A stretch of 64,000 bases of DNA from Corynebacterium simulans (GTDB lineage: Bacteria > Actinomycetota > Actinomycetes > Mycobacteriales > Mycobacteriaceae): positions 868,001-932,000 of the forward strand of contig NZ_CP014634.1 in assembly GCF_001586215.1 (NCBI RefSeq). The letters are read 5' to 3'. This document shows positions 17,974 through 26,958 of this stretch, piece by piece; the first letter of the stretch is position 1, and every line of letters starts with the position of its first letter. Position numbers and translations under genes: made by a program. The notes under the pieces are model-generated. The model did not search any database and was not told the DNA's origin. It saw nothing but the letters and a program-made list of their open reading frames with translations.

Positions 17974-19311
17974 ATGGCTACAAAATACGACACCAGCAAC
18001 TTAGAAAACCTCGCCCTCGCTACCCGCTGCCTGCACGTAGGCCAGGATCTCGACGGCTCCACCAACTCTCGCAACATTCCGATTTACCAAACCACTTCCT
18101 ACGTCTTTGATTCGGCCGAGCATGCCGCCGCTCGCTTTGCGCTTGCCGACGCCGGCCCCATCTACACCCGGCTGACAAATCCCACGGTGGACGCACTCGA
18201 GCGTCGTCTAGCGGCGCTCGAAGGCGGCGTAGCCGCAGTCGCCTTTGCCTCTGGCCAGGCGGCAGAAACCGCCGCCATCGAAACGCTGGCTGGCGCGGGC
18301 GACCACATCGTGGCCTCCCCTCGCCTCTATGGCGGAACGAATAGCCTTTTTACCCATACGCTGCACCGTCTCGGCATTGAAGTAACTCTGGTCGAGGAAC
18401 CCGATGATCCGCAGTCATGGCAGTGCGCTGTGCGCGGAAATACCAAGGCTTTTTATGGAGAGACCTTCGGCAACCCGGTGGCAGATGTGCTGGATACTCC
18501 GGCAATCGCTGAGGTAGCGCATGCAAACCAGGTGCCGCTGATTGTGGACAACACCATCGCTACCGCGGCACTGGCGCGCCCGTTAGAGCTCGGCGCGGAC
18601 GTCGTCGTCGCCTCCACCACCAAATTCTATTCCGGCTCGGGCTCGGCCATCGGTGGCGTCATCGTCGACGGCGGCACCTTTGACTGGACCGTTCAGCGCG
18701 ACGGCAAGCCGGTGTTTCCGTTCTTCACCGAACCCGACGAAAGTTACCATGGCCTGCGCTTCGCAGACCTCGGCGAACCGGCTTTCGCACTGCGCGCCCG
18801 CGCTGGCATCCTCCGCGATACGGGCGCCGCAGTCTCGCCTTTCAACGCTTGGCTGACCTTAACCGGGCTGGAAACTTTGGAGCTGCGCGTGCAGCGCCAC
18901 AACGAAAATGCCCAGGCAGTTGCGGAATTCCTCGAGGCGCATCCGAAGGCGGCCAAGGTCAATTACGCCGGCCTCGACTCGAGCCCGTATAAGACCACCA
19001 AGGAAAGGCTCGGCTACCAATACACCGGTTCGGTACTTTCTTTCGAAGTGGCCACCGAGTCAGGCGAACCCGCAGCGGCCACAGAAACCGCCTGGAAGTT
19101 CATCGATTCCCTCAAGCTGCATTCCAATCTGGCCAACATCGGTGATACCCGCTCGCTTGTGGTGCATCCGGCTACCACCACCCACTCGCAATCCAACGAG
19201 GAGGGGCTGCGAGTAGCTGGCATCACCCAAGCCACGATTCGCCTCTCCGTTGGTATCGAAGCAATCAACGACATCATCGCTGACCTCGAGCGCGGCTTCG
19301 CGGCCATCTAA
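17974..19311 (+). CDS. metY: O-acetylhomoserine sulfhydrylase (OAH aminocarboxypropyltransferase)
   Basis: PLP enzyme of the Cys/Met metabolism family that makes homocysteine (or methionine) from O-acetylhomoserine and sulfide (or methanethiol). The PLP lysine lies in ASTTKFYSGSGSAIGG; the cofactor-phosphate loop FASGQAAETAA and YTRLTNPTVDALERRLA are also present. I start at ATG 17974 because the two codons upstream belong to a TTG extension, and TAGTCT ends six bases before this ATG, suggesting a leaderless message. The order metY-metX with a 13-bp gap is the usual corynebacterial direct-sulfhydrylation operon. Confidence 0.95.
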   Translation: MATKYDTSNLENLALATRCLHVGQDLDGSTNSRNIPIYQTTSYVFDSAEHAAARFALADAGPIYTRLTNPTVDALERRLAALEGGVAAVAFASGQAAETAAIETLAGAGDHIVASPRLYGGTNSLFTHTLHRLGIEVTLVEEPDDPQSWQCAVRGNTKAFYGETFGNPVADVLDTPAIAEVAHANQVPLIVDNTIATAALARPLELGADVVVASTTKFYSGSGSAIGGVIVDGGTFDWTVQRDGKPVFPFFTEPDESYHGLRFADLGEPAFALRARAGILRDTGAAVSPFNAWLTLTGLETLELRVQRHNENAQAVAEFLEAHPKAAKVNYAGLDSSPYKTTKERLGYQYTGSVLSFEVATESGEPAAATETAWKFIDSLKLHSNLANIGDTRSLVVHPATTTHSQSNEEGLRVAGITQATIRLSVGIEAINDIIADLERGFAAI

Positions 19312-19324
19312 TCAAGAAGTCGCC

Positions 19325-20476
19325 ATGACTGTGCCCAACTTGGCTTGTGAAGGTGAGCTCGAAGAAGTCGGCGTCGGCAAGCTGCGTACTGAAGCAGGCG
19401 CTGAAATTCCCGAGGTGCGTATCGCGTATCAACGGTGGGGCAAATTCGCCGGTGACCCGCACGGCAAGAATAACGTGCTGCTCATCGAGCATGCGGTGAC
19501 CGGCGATTCCAACGTGGCCGACTGGTGGGCCGACCTGCTGGGCCCAGGCAAGGCTTTGGATACGCGGAAATGGTGCGTGATCGCCACCAATGCGCTGGGC
19601 GGCTGTGCTGGTTCCACTGGGCCCGCCAGCGCGCATCCCGACGACGGCCGTGCCTGGGGTTCGCGCTTCCCCGCGCTATCGATTCGAGATTTGGTGAGAG
19701 CGGAAAGGCAATTCCTAGAAGTCCTCGGAATCACCCAGGTCCATGCCATCATCGGTGGCTCCATGGGCGGGGCGCGCACACTGGAGTGGACGCTGCTGTA
19801 CCCGGAATCCATAACCGCGGCCTGCGTCATTGCGGTATCAGCGCGGGCTTCGGGCTGGCAGATTGGCATTCAATCCGCACAGATTTCTGCCATTGAGCGC
19901 GACCCGTTCTGGCACGGCGGGGATTACTACGCAAGCGGCAAAACGCCTCGCGAAGGGCTCGCCGCCGCGCGCCGGATTGCCCACCTCACCTACCGCGGCG
20001 AACAGGAAATCGACGAGCGCTTCGGCGTCCAGGCACAACGCGGCGAGGATCCGCTCGGGCCTTACCGCGCGGGGAACCAGCGTTTCGCGGTCAACTCCTA
20101 CTTGGACTATCAGGGAGAAAAACTCGCCCGCCGCTTCGACGCCGGCTCCTATGTAACGCTGACGGAGGCGCTCAACCGCCACGACGTCGGCCGCGACCGC
20201 GGCGGCCTCAACAAAGCGCTAGCAACATCGACTGTTCCCACGATGGTAGTCGGCGTGGACACGGACATCCTCTACCCGTATCACCAGCAGGAACATATCT
20301 CGCGCAACATTGGCAACCTGCTGGCCATGGCGAAAATCGTCTCCCCCGTCGGCCACGATGCTTTCTTGGCCGAAGCCCGCCAGATGGACCGAATCTTGCG
20401 TAACTTCCTTACGCTCTCGGCACCTGACGGACTGGAGTTGGAAACGGCGTTTAGCGGCAGCGAGTACTACATCTAA
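19325..20476 (+). CDS. metX: Homoserine O-acetyltransferase
   Basis: 383-residue alpha/beta-hydrolase-fold enzyme that acetylates homoserine with acetyl-CoA, committing it to methionine. The nucleophile is Ser146 in GGSMGGARTLEW; the acid and base are in GVDTDILYP and SPVGHDAFL near the C-terminus. LIEHAVTGDSNVADWW near residue 60 is typical of the family. ATG 19325 is preceded by AAGAAG and removes an N-terminal extension that would overlap metY. It supplies the substrate of MetY next door. Confidence 0.95.
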   Translation: MTVPNLACEGELEEVGVGKLRTEAGAEIPEVRIAYQRWGKFAGDPHGKNNVLLIEHAVTGDSNVADWWADLLGPGKALDTRKWCVIATNALGGCAGSTGPASAHPDDGRAWGSRFPALSIRDLVRAERQFLEVLGITQVHAIIGGSMGGARTLEWTLLYPESITAACVIAVSARASGWQIGIQSAQISAIERDPFWHGGDYYASGKTPREGLAAARRIAHLTYRGEQEIDERFGVQAQRGEDPLGPYRAGNQRFAVNSYLDYQGEKLARRFDAGSYVTLTEALNRHDVGRDRGGLNKALATSTVPTMVVGVDTDILYPYHQQEHISRNIGNLLAMAKIVSPVGHDAFLAEARQMDRILRNFLTLSAPDGLELETAFSGSEYYI

Positions 20477-20799
20477 GACCCCAACGCATCGACTGAAACC
20501 GACAAAAACACCATCACGGCACCAATAACGCCGCTAAAGCACGCATCAAAACGGCGCGATCGGACCGCGAGGATGCCGACGATTTTCGAGTCACAGCTAA
20601 GCCGCACCAACGAAAGCCAAAGCAGGCCTGCACCAAGGACTACCGTGGCGCGGCGCCAGTGCTCGGAAATCGCGAAAACCGCAGAAAGCGCAACGGCGGC
20701 ACAAAATAGCCCCACGGCCGCCCACTGCACGGACGCGGGTAGGCGGGAGGGCCGCAGGTTGGCGTCGTGCGGGTTATCGAGGTTTAGCTCCGGGGCCAT
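20473..20799 (-). CDS. DUF3017-like small membrane protein
   Basis: 108 residues with a hydrophilic N-terminus and three predicted hydrophobic segments (about 25-42, 52-62 and 86-104). The size, layout and position immediately after folD match the actinobacterial DUF3017 family often found next to folD. Its start abuts the folD stop, so it is co-transcribed and probably coupled; the 3' end overlaps the convergent metX stop by four bases. Function unknown. Confidence 0.75.
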   Translation of the reverse strand: MAPELNLDNPHDANLRPSRLPASVQWAAVGLFCAAVALSAVFAISEHWRRATVVLGAGLLWLSLVRLSCDSKIVGILAVRSRRFDACFSGVIGAVMVFLSVSVDALGS

Positions 20800-21657
20800 C
20801 TACTGCTGGCCCGCCAACTTTTCTGCGCGCTCCACGATGTTAGACACCAGGAATGCGCGGGTCAGCGGGCCGACACCGCCCGGGTTCGGCGAGACGAAGC
20901 CGGCCTTGTCCCAGACGTCTGGTGCGACGTCGCCAGCCAACTTGCCATCAACGCGGGAAACTCCGACGTCGAGAACCGCGGCGCCTTCCTTGATCATGTC
21001 TGCGTTGAGCATATGTGCCTTGCCGGCCGCTGCGATGATGACGTCGGCAGCGCGCGTCTCGGCAGCCAAGTCCTTGGTACCGGTGTGGCAGAGCGTAACG
21101 GTGGAATTTTCACTGCGGCGGGTAAGCATCAAGCCGATCGGACGGCCAACAGTCACACCACGGCCGATGACGACGACCTTCGCTCCATCCAGCTCCACGC
21201 CAAAGCGACGCAGCAGGTGAATGCAACCATTCGGGGTGCACGGCAGCGGGGCATCCTCGTTCAAAACCAGCTTGCCCAGGTTGACCGGGTGCAGGCCATC
21301 GGCGTCTTTTTCCGGATCAATCTTGGCCAGGATCTTGTTTTCATCCAGGTGCTTAGGCAGCGGCAGCTGCACGATGTAGCCGGTGCAGCCGTCGTCTTCG
21401 TTTAGCTCGTCGATGACCTTTTCCAGCTCCTCCTGGCTAATATCCGCCGGAAGGTCCTTGCGGATGGAGTTGATTCCCAGCTGTTCGCAGTCGCGGTGTT
21501 TCATCTTCACGTAGGAGTGCGAGCCCGGGTCATCGCCCACCAGCACGGTGGCCAGGCCAGGCTGGATGCCCTTTTCCTTGAGGGCCTCGACGCGGGTTTT
21601 CAGATCCGCGAAGATCTCGTCGCGGTACAACTTGCCATCTAGTTTGGTTGCGCTCAT
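20800..21657 (-). CDS. folD: Bifunctional methylenetetrahydrofolate dehydrogenase / methenyl-THF cyclohydrolase
   Basis: Cytoplasmic one-carbon enzyme interconverting 5,10-methylene-THF and 10-formyl-THF. Motifs are [21 protein letters not shown] (split; the catalytic Lys is within YVKMK), [36 protein letters not shown], and the C-terminal [12 protein letters not shown] start at 21657 (MSATKLDG, 285 residues, normal length) with GGATGGAG upstream; the frame continues to 21816 but would run into the divergent methyltransferase gene. Confidence 0.95.
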   Translation of the reverse strand: MSATKLDGKLYRDEIFADLKTRVEALKEKGIQPGLATVLVGDDPGSHSYVKMKHRDCEQLGINSIRKDLPADISQEELEKVIDELNEDDGCTGYIVQLPLPKHLDENKILAKIDPEKDADGLHPVNLGKLVLNEDAPLPCTPNGCIHLLRRFGVELDGAKVVVIGRGVTVGRPIGLMLTRRSENSTVTLCHTGTKDLAAETRAADVIIAAAGKAHMLNADMIKEGAAVLDVGVSRVDGKLAGDVAPDVWDKAGFVSPNPGGVGPLTRAFLVSNIVERAEKLAGQQ

Positions 21658-21681
21658 GCGCTCCATCCTAGACTTATGCCC

Positions 21682-22152
21682 ATGAGCCAGCTGCACATCG
21701 TCTTTGATAATCCCGTGATCCCCACCAATACCGGCAACGCAATCCGCACCGCCGCCGTCACTGGAGCGTCCCTGCATCTCATCGAACCGCTCGGATTCAA
21801 CTTCGATGACAAGCACCTAAAGCGCGCCGGCCTGGACTACCACGACCTTGCTGACCTGCACATCCACAAGGACTTCGACGCTTGCATGGACGCACTGCCC
21901 GGCGCGCGCGTGTTTGCTTTTAGCACGCATACCGATAAGTGGTTCACGGACGTCGAGTTCCAAGAAGGCGATGTCCTACTCTTTGGCACCGAGCCCACCG
22001 GCTTGCCGCCAGAGCATCTTAATCACCCACGTATCACCGAGCAGGTGCGCATCCCGATGGTCCCGGCGCGCCGTTCGATGAACCTGTCTAACGCGGCGTC
22101 GACAGCCGTGTATGAGGCTTGGCGCCAGCTGGGGTTTAAGGGCGCTGTCTAG
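21682..22152 (+). CDS. trmL: SpoU-type tRNA (cytidine/uridine-34 2'-O)-methyltransferase (TrmL-like)
   Basis: About 156 residues, the minimal SPOUT methyltransferase size. It 2'-O-methylates the wobble nucleotide of certain leucine tRNAs in characterised relatives. The three knot motifs are visible: [29 protein letters not shown] and [27 protein letters not shown]. Either ATG 21676 or 21682 could be used. It is divergent from folD with only about 20 bases between starts, so the promoters overlap the coding ends. Confidence 0.9.
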   Translation: MSQLHIVFDNPVIPTNTGNAIRTAAVTGASLHLIEPLGFNFDDKHLKRAGLDYHDLADLHIHKDFDACMDALPGARVFAFSTHTDKWFTDVEFQEGDVLLFGTEPTGLPPEHLNHPRITEQVRIPMVPARRSMNLSNAASTAVYEAWRQLGFKGAV

Positions 22153-22169
22153 GACAATTGTCACAACGA

Positions 22170-22208
22170 TTAGGTAAACCATCATTCGGTTAGGGTAACT
22201 TTATAACC
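22170..22208 (+). promoter_or_regulatory. Candidate iron-regulator (DtxR-like) region upstream of feoA
   Basis: TTAGGTAAAC (22170) and TTAGGGTAAC (22190) are 20 bases apart, and GGTTA (22188-22192) is mirrored by TAACC (22204-22208). Each resembles one half of the DtxR consensus (TTAGGTTAG...CTAACCTAA), but neither gives a full match. DtxR control would fit an iron-uptake operon; this is inference. Confidence 0.35.
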
Positions 22209-22230
22209 GAATTTGAAAGGATGCCTAGTC

Positions 22231-22497
22231 ATGTTGCCTTTGCACGTACGCTCAGGCGAGTCGACCTCCCACAACTCGGCCTACTCCCTGCCGGTCGGTT
22301 CTACTGTTACCCTGCGCCCCGAATGCCTGGATTGCGTGCATAATCCGGCCATGGCCCGCCGCTTGGGCGAGCTGGGCATCCGCCCGGGAGCATGCCTAAC
22401 CGTCGGCGCGCATGTGGCAGGTGGCGCGCGCATCGTCGCGGTTGGCTCCTGCCGCTACGCCATTGACCGCCAGACGCTGCAATCAATCGGGGTTTAG
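22231..22497 (+). CDS. feoA: Ferrous iron transport protein A
   Basis: 88-residue SH3-like accessory protein of the Feo system. Diagnostic features are a small beta-barrel with ARRLGELGIRPGACLTVG and the C-terminal RYAIDRQTLQSIGV. GAAAGGA sits nine bases before ATG 22231, which is preferred over an in-frame TTG at 22213. The stop overlaps or abuts the feoB start, giving coupled translation. Confidence 0.92.
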   Translation: MLPLHVRSGESTSHNSAYSLPVGSTVTLRPECLDCVHNPAMARRLGELGIRPGACLTVGAHVAGGARIVAVGSCRYAIDRQTLQSIGV

Positions 22498-22499
22498 TG

Positions 22500-24446
22500 A
22501 TGAGTGCTGTAACGCCCAGCTGCCATGGAAATCCGGGCGGGGCGCTGGCTCCCGCGGGCGCTGCCATCATCGCCATGGTGGGTGCTCCGAACTCCGGCAA
22601 GTCTACGCTTTTTAATGCGCTAACCGGTTCGAAGGTGCAGACCGGCAACTGGCCGGGCACGACCGTGGAGGTCAGCCGCGGCGCATGGAATATTGCGCAT
22701 TCGTGTTGCCCGGCCGAGGTTGCCGATCTCATTGACTTCCCCGGCAGCTATTCTTTGGATCCGCTCAGCCCGGATGAGGCGCTCACGCGCACCATGCTTT
22801 ACGACGCCGCCCCTGCCGAGCGCCCCGATCACGTCATCGTCGTGGTCGACGCGACTGCGGTTGCGCGCGGGCTCAACTTGGCGTTTCAGCTCGCAGAGCT
22901 TCCCTACCGGCTCAGCATCGCGCTGACCAAGCTGGACGTGGCACAAGACCAGGGCTTACAGGTGGATGCCGATGCGCTCGCGAGGGCCACGGGAATCCCG
23001 GTGGTCTGTGTGGATGGCCGCCGGCGGGAAGGATTGGAGCGCCTGCGTGAGACGGTGCAGGTTTCCCTCACTAAGGAGCCACAGGTCCTGCGCGAAGACG
23101 CCAGCATCGACGCCCGCTTTGCGGATCTCGACGCCGCCACCAAAGCAGCGGTGCACACGCAGTCCCAGCCGGTCACGCGTTCGCAGCGCCTAGATGCGAT
23201 AGCGCTGCACCCGGTAGCGGGCCCGTTGCTTTTCCTCGCGGTGATGTGGCTAGTCTTTCAGATAACCACCACGGTGGCCGCTCCTCTGCAAGACGGCTTG
23301 GAGGCGCTCGTCTCAGGGCCCATCTCTGACGCAGCACGCCACCTGCTGGAGGCAATCGGCCTTCAGCATCCGCTGGTAGAGGGCTTGCTTGTCGACGGCC
23401 TTATTGGCGGCGTCGGCATGGTCCTCACCTTTGCACCCCTGATGGCGCTGATGTTTTTGTGCCTGGCCGTGCTGGAGGATTCTGGCTATATGGCCCGCGC
23501 GGCAGTGGTTACGGACCGTTTCATGCGCGCCATCGGCCTGCCAGGCAAGGCATTTTTACCTATAGTTGTAGGCTTTGGCTGCAACGTTCCTGCCATTGCT
23601 GCGACCCGCGTGCTGGGTTCGCCGCGGCATCGCATCATGACCTCGCTGCTTATCCCGTTTACCTCCTGCTCTGCCCGGTTGGTGGTCTTCGTGATGCTGG
23701 CGGAGACCTTCTTCCCGGGTCATGCCGGCAGCGTCGTTTTTTGTATGTACGTCATCTCCATCGCTCTGCTTATTCTGGTGGGATTGGTGCTGCGCGGCAC
23801 GTTGTGGCGGGCTGTGCCGCAGGACCCGCTGGTCATCGATCTTCCGACGTACCAACTTCCCACCTTCCGCCTCGCCATGTCGGTGATGTGGACGAGGCTG
23901 AAGGGATTTCTGCAGACTGCCGGCGGCATCATCGTCTCCACGGTGGTGGTCATCTGGCTGCTCATGGCGATTCCCGTAGGCGCTGATGGGGTTTCCCTGT
24001 CTGACTACAAGTCGCCAGCTCCTGAGGATTCAGCTTATGGCGCTATCTCGCGCAGCATCGCTCCGGCCTTTGCCCCGGCGGGCTTTGATTCTTGGTCGCT
24101 CGCGGGCCCGCTAGTGACGGGGTTTGTGGCCAAGGAAGCACTGATTTCCACGTGGTCGCAGACCTACGCAGTAGACGACGTCACCGACGCCGCACCCGAA
24201 GAACAGGCATCGAGCCCCTTAAGCGAGAAGGTGCGCGCCGACTTCGCCACAGCCTCCGACGGAAATACGAACGCTGCAGTGTGGGCGTATATGCTCTTCC
24301 TGCTCGCCTATACCCCGTGCGTGGCAACGCTGGCTGCCCAGAAACGGGAGATTGGCTGGCGCTGGACACTCTTCGGTTTCGCGGTGCAACTATTTACCGC
24401 TTGGGCCTTGGCCGTGGTCGCCTTCCAGCTCTTGAGGCTGCTATGA
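22500..24446 (+). CDS. feoB: Ferrous iron transporter B
   Basis: 648-residue GTPase-coupled membrane transporter for Fe2+. The N-terminal G domain has G1 GAPNSGKST (residues 28-36), G3 DFPGS (about 79) and G4 TKLD. Two Gate repeats with conserved cysteines follow (PIVVGFGCNVPAIAATR and FTSCSARL), then the membrane core. A GTG at 22497 immediately precedes the ATG and could also start translation. It is the second gene of feoA-feoB-(feoC-like). Confidence 0.96.
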   Translation: MSAVTPSCHGNPGGALAPAGAAIIAMVGAPNSGKSTLFNALTGSKVQTGNWPGTTVEVSRGAWNIAHSCCPAEVADLIDFPGSYSLDPLSPDEALTRTMLYDAAPAERPDHVIVVVDATAVARGLNLAFQLAELPYRLSIALTKLDVAQDQGLQVDADALARATGIPVVCVDGRRREGLERLRETVQVSLTKEPQVLREDASIDARFADLDAATKAAVHTQSQPVTRSQRLDAIALHPVAGPLLFLAVMWLVFQITTTVAAPLQDGLEALVSGPISDAARHLLEAIGLQHPLVEGLLVDGLIGGVGMVLTFAPLMALMFLCLAVLEDSGYMARAAVVTDRFMRAIGLPGKAFLPIVVGFGCNVPAIAATRVLGSPRHRIMTSLLIPFTSCSARLVVFVMLAETFFPGHAGSVVFCMYVISIALLILVGLVLRGTLWRAVPQDPLVIDLPTYQLPTFRLAMSVMWTRLKGFLQTAGGIIVSTVVVIWLLMAIPVGADGVSLSDYKSPAPEDSAYGAISRSIAPAFAPAGFDSWSLAGPLVTGFVAKEALISTWSQTYAVDDVTDAAPEEQASSPLSEKVRADFATASDGNTNAAVWAYMLFLLAYTPCVATLAAQKREIGWRWTLFGFAVQLFTAWALAVVAFQLLRLL

Positions 24447-24730
24447 CCTCGCCCATTGCTCAGGTAAAGGACGCGATTTCCTCCGGCACCACCACCCGCG
24501 CCGGAATCGCGCACGTAACGGGCCTTAAAATCGGCACGGTCAATCTTGTGATTTCACACCTGCTCTCCACCGGGGAGCTAAACGCCGAAACGCTCAACTC
24601 CTGCCCCACCAGCGGATGCGGTTCCTGTACTGCTGCAGCCCACTGCGGCACAGCCTCCGCCAACCCCGGACGAAAGCGCGGTCCAGTCTTGCTTAGTCTG
24701 CGCCGGCCTCGCCCGGCGCCGGCATCGTAG
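24443..24730 (+). CDS. FeoC-like small winged-helix protein with a four-cysteine cluster
   Basis: 95 residues, starting inside the feoB stop (ATGA overlap), so it is coupled to feoB. Residues 5-48 look like a winged helix (VKDAISSGTTTRAGIAHVTG, then LVISHLLSTGEL). Cys54, Cys59, Cys62 and Cys68 form a C-x4-C-x2-C-x5-C cluster, the arrangement seen in FeoC proteins where it can bind an Fe-S cluster. A basic Arg/Pro-rich tail follows. The last 38 bases overlap the 3' end of the convergent PH-domain gene, which is unusual and leaves the true C-terminus open to question. Confidence 0.75.
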   Translation: MTSPIAQVKDAISSGTTTRAGIAHVTGLKIGTVNLVISHLLSTGELNAETLNSCPTSGCGSCTAAAHCGTASANPGRKRGPVLLSLRRPRPAPAS

Positions 24731-26156
24731 CCTCGTGCTCCATCGAAGGCAGTTGGCGTTGCCGCAGGCGGGTGAGAAGCTCGGCGGCGTCGGCAAGCGC
24801 AAGCTGCTTTCCCGCCATTCCAACGGGACCCTTAACCAGATCGAAGCGGATGTTTTGCACGCCCAGCAGCTGATTGAGCGGGCCGGCTTGGACCGTCAGT
24901 TCCTGGATATGCGGAGTGCCCACGACCATCACCCGACGCGACAGTCTTCCTGAATGCACAACGGCGACGTCCTCGCCCACCAACGTGACCGCCTGCTGGC
25001 GCACATCCACCGGCGAGGCCAACCAGGCCTTACGCGGCGACACATAGGTGGGGTGGGTGTGCCCCTCTGGCTGGGCGTAATACTCGATCTGCGCGGCATC
25101 AAGATCGGAGACCAGCTCTAGTACGCGCAGCGCCTGCTCCCGCGTGCCCACCGGCAAGATGCGCGTGGAGCCCGACTGCTTGCCGCCGCCCACCGCGCCG
25201 TACCCGGCCACGGAAACCTGCACCTCGTACCAGCCAAACATGCGCCACAGCAGCGGCTGGGTAACCCGCACCGCATGAATGCGCGAACGCCGGATCGTCT
25301 GGCGGCGGCGGTCAGCCAAGCCGTAGGAGATGTTGAGTACCTCATCGTGGCCGTCGTAGCGGGATTGGAAGCGCCACGAGGTATCGATGAGATTCCAAAT
25401 ATTGGGCACAAAGCCCACCACGATGGGCACCGTGGCGGCGCGGAAATCCGGCAAAGCGAGGAAAATCGCCATGACTACAACCGCAATCAGCGTGGGCAAA
25501 CGCAGCGCCTCCGCCGCCAGCGTGCGACCAACGGGGATTTCTGGAATCAGCTGCCAGCCCTGCTCTTCCGCCGGAGCTACCTGCCCGACCGCCTCGGAAC
25601 CGGCATCCTCCGACACCGCCGAACGGCTATGCACGTGGGTCAGAAGCTCCTCGCGCAACGCCATGGCCTCTTGCCTGCGCAGAAAGGAAATCTCAATGAC
25701 AGAGGCCGTGCCGCCGGCTGTTTCCACGCGCACTGCAGCCAGACCAAATAACCGCGCGATGACGGACTCCACCACGTCGACAGCCTGAATGCGGTCATAG
25801 CGTGCGGAGCGAAAAGACGTGGAAATCACGCCGTGGCGCAGCGCCACCTCATCGGGGCCGAGCTTATAGCCCAGCTTGCGCCACCAGATGGCGGAGACAT
25901 ACCAAATGCCCAGGCAGACCACGACGAAGCCGCCGAGCCCCGCGAGCGTTCCAAGGCCAATGTCACTCCAGTGCCCGCCGCGCAGGTAGGCCGCGATGTC
26001 GGAGAGCATCTCCAAGTTGAAGTTGAGCACGCAAATGGCCAGAAACGCGAAGATAACCGACCAAAAGCGCAGCAGCGGCGTCAGCCGGTGCACACGGCGA
26101 TAGCCTTCCCTATCAACTGGGGCGCGGTCCTTGCCCAGCCGGTGCCGTCCGTTCAC
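24693..26156 (-). CDS. Large PH-domain (bPH2, YdbT-like) membrane protein
   Basis: 487 residues. Hydrophobic pairs near residues 30-80 and about 220-250 alternate with bacterial PH-type domains. The repeated signature is a basic strand such as LRHGVISTSFRSARYDRIQAVDVVES (split) and ISYGLADRRRQTIRRSRIHAV. This two-subunit arrangement with a smaller bPH2 protein matches the YdbS/YdbT pair of Bacillus, implicated in resistance to certain bacteriocins in relatives; function here is unknown. Its start overlaps the smaller gene's stop by four bases. Confidence 0.85.
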   Translation of the reverse strand: MNGRHRLGKDRAPVDREGYRRVHRLTPLLRFWSVIFAFLAICVLNFNLEMLSDIAAYLRGGHWSDIGLGTLAGLGGFVVVCLGIWYVSAIWWRKLGYKLGPDEVALRHGVISTSFRSARYDRIQAVDVVESVIARLFGLAAVRVETAGGTASVIEISFLRRQEAMALREELLTHVHSRSAVSEDAGSEAVGQVAPAEEQGWQLIPEIPVGRTLAAEALRLPTLIAVVVMAIFLALPDFRAATVPIVVGFVPNIWNLIDTSWRFQSRYDGHDEVLNISYGLADRRRQTIRRSRIHAVRVTQPLLWRMFGWYEVQVSVAGYGAVGGGKQSGSTRILPVGTREQALRVLELVSDLDAAQIEYYAQPEGHTHPTYVSPRKAWLASPVDVRQQAVTLVGEDVAVVHSGRLSRRVMVVGTPHIQELTVQAGPLNQLLGVQNIRFDLVKGPVGMAGKQLALADAAELLTRLRQRQLPSMEHEATMPAPGEAGAD

Positions 26157-26626
26157 AGTCCGCTCATCCTCTCGCGCGCCTTCACGGCGAGGCGCTCGCG
26201 CAATGCATCGGCGTCAGCGGCTAAAAGGCCTGCAATTTTCGCATCTGAGCTTGTCGACGCCGTGTGAATCTTCACCCTTTTCAGCCCCAAGGACCGCTCG
26301 ATGGGGCCGGCGGAGACGTCCACGAACTGGATGCGGCCGAACGGAACAATGGTCAGGCGGTACCACAGCTTGCCGCGGGTAATCACCAGCTCATCGTCAG
26401 TCTCCTTCCACCCCATATTCGCCACCTGCGCGGGGATAAGCCAGAGCAAGTAAACGAACCACACTCCCCAGGCTCCGGCGAACCAGTACCAAAATGAGCT
26501 GGCGAAGTACCCCGCAACCGCGAAAGCGATAGCAAAGACTGCCGACCAGCTCAGGTGGTGAATATAGCGAGCTGTGGTCAGCTTCCGGGAGACCGGATGC
26601 ATGTCTGGAGAAAGGGCGGAGCGCAT
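26153..26626 (-). CDS. Small PH-domain (bPH2, YdbS-like) membrane protein
   Basis: 157 residues with two adjacent hydrophobic helices (about 27-68) and then a bPH2 domain: TDDELVITRGKLWYRLTIVPFGRIQFVDVSAGPIERSLGLKRVKIHTAS contains the usual pattern when read as consecutive strands. It is the partner of the larger protein downstream (ATGA overlap). The start at 26626 is taken from the longest frame; an internal Met at about residue 8 is possible. Confidence 0.85.
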   Translation of the reverse strand: MRSALSPDMHPVSRKLTTARYIHHLSWSAVFAIAFAVAGYFASSFWYWFAGAWGVWFVYLLWLIPAQVANMGWKETDDELVITRGKLWYRLTIVPFGRIQFVDVSAGPIERSLGLKRVKIHTASTSSDAKIAGLLAADADALRERLAVKARERMSGL

Positions 26627-26661
26627 GCCGCCTATGCTAACAAAGCCCTCAGACCCCTTGA

Positions 26662-26689
26662 CAAAGTGTTGGGTTTATACAACACTTTG
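26662..26689. promoter_or_regulatory. Perfect palindromic operator of the XRE regulator
   Basis: CAAAGTGTTG at 26662-26671 and CAACACTTTG at 26680-26689 are perfect 10-bp inverted arms around an 8-bp AT-rich centre. A TTGACA hexamer (26658-26663) overlaps the left arm. The site ends four bases before the regulator's ATG, as expected for an autoregulated XRE repressor. Confidence 0.75.
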
Positions 26690-26693
26690 GTTT

Positions 26694-26954
26694 ATGTCCC
26701 CAAAGAAAAAGCCGTCTTCCCCAATTTTCAATAGGGTTCGGTTGCTCCGAGTCGAGAGGGACATGTCGCGCGCCCAGCTTGCCGACGCCGTCGGGGTCAA
26801 CCCCCAAAGCATCGGCGCCCTTGAGCGTGGCGATCACTCTCCCAGCCTCGACCTCGCGTTCAGCATCTGCGAAGTATTCGGCCTCCCTGTCGAAGCCGTC
26901 TTCTCCCGCACCGAGTTCCAGCCCTTGTCAACAGAGATGTACCGAAAGGACTAG
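26694..26954 (+). CDS. XRE-family helix-turn-helix transcriptional regulator
   Basis: 86 residues. A compact HTH_3 domain (about residues 11-68) contains VRLLRVERDMSRAQLADAVG, VNPQSIGALERGDHSPSL and LAFSICEVFGLPVEAVFS, typical of small Cro/C1 regulators of the YfhD/SinR size class. I take ATG 26694, since the longer frame would read through the palindromic operator. It is followed after four bases by a membrane protein gene, an arrangement often seen where the regulator controls its partner. Confidence 0.9.
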   Translation: MSPKKKPSSPIFNRVRLLRVERDMSRAQLADAVGVNPQSIGALERGDHSPSLDLAFSICEVFGLPVEAVFSRTEFQPLSTEMYRKD

Positions 26955-26958
26955 CCCA

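Noticed and set aside
19250..19324. N-terminal extension of metX from 19250
   Set aside because: It would overlap metY by 62 bases; ATG 19325 has AAGAAG upstream and gives the normal MetX start.
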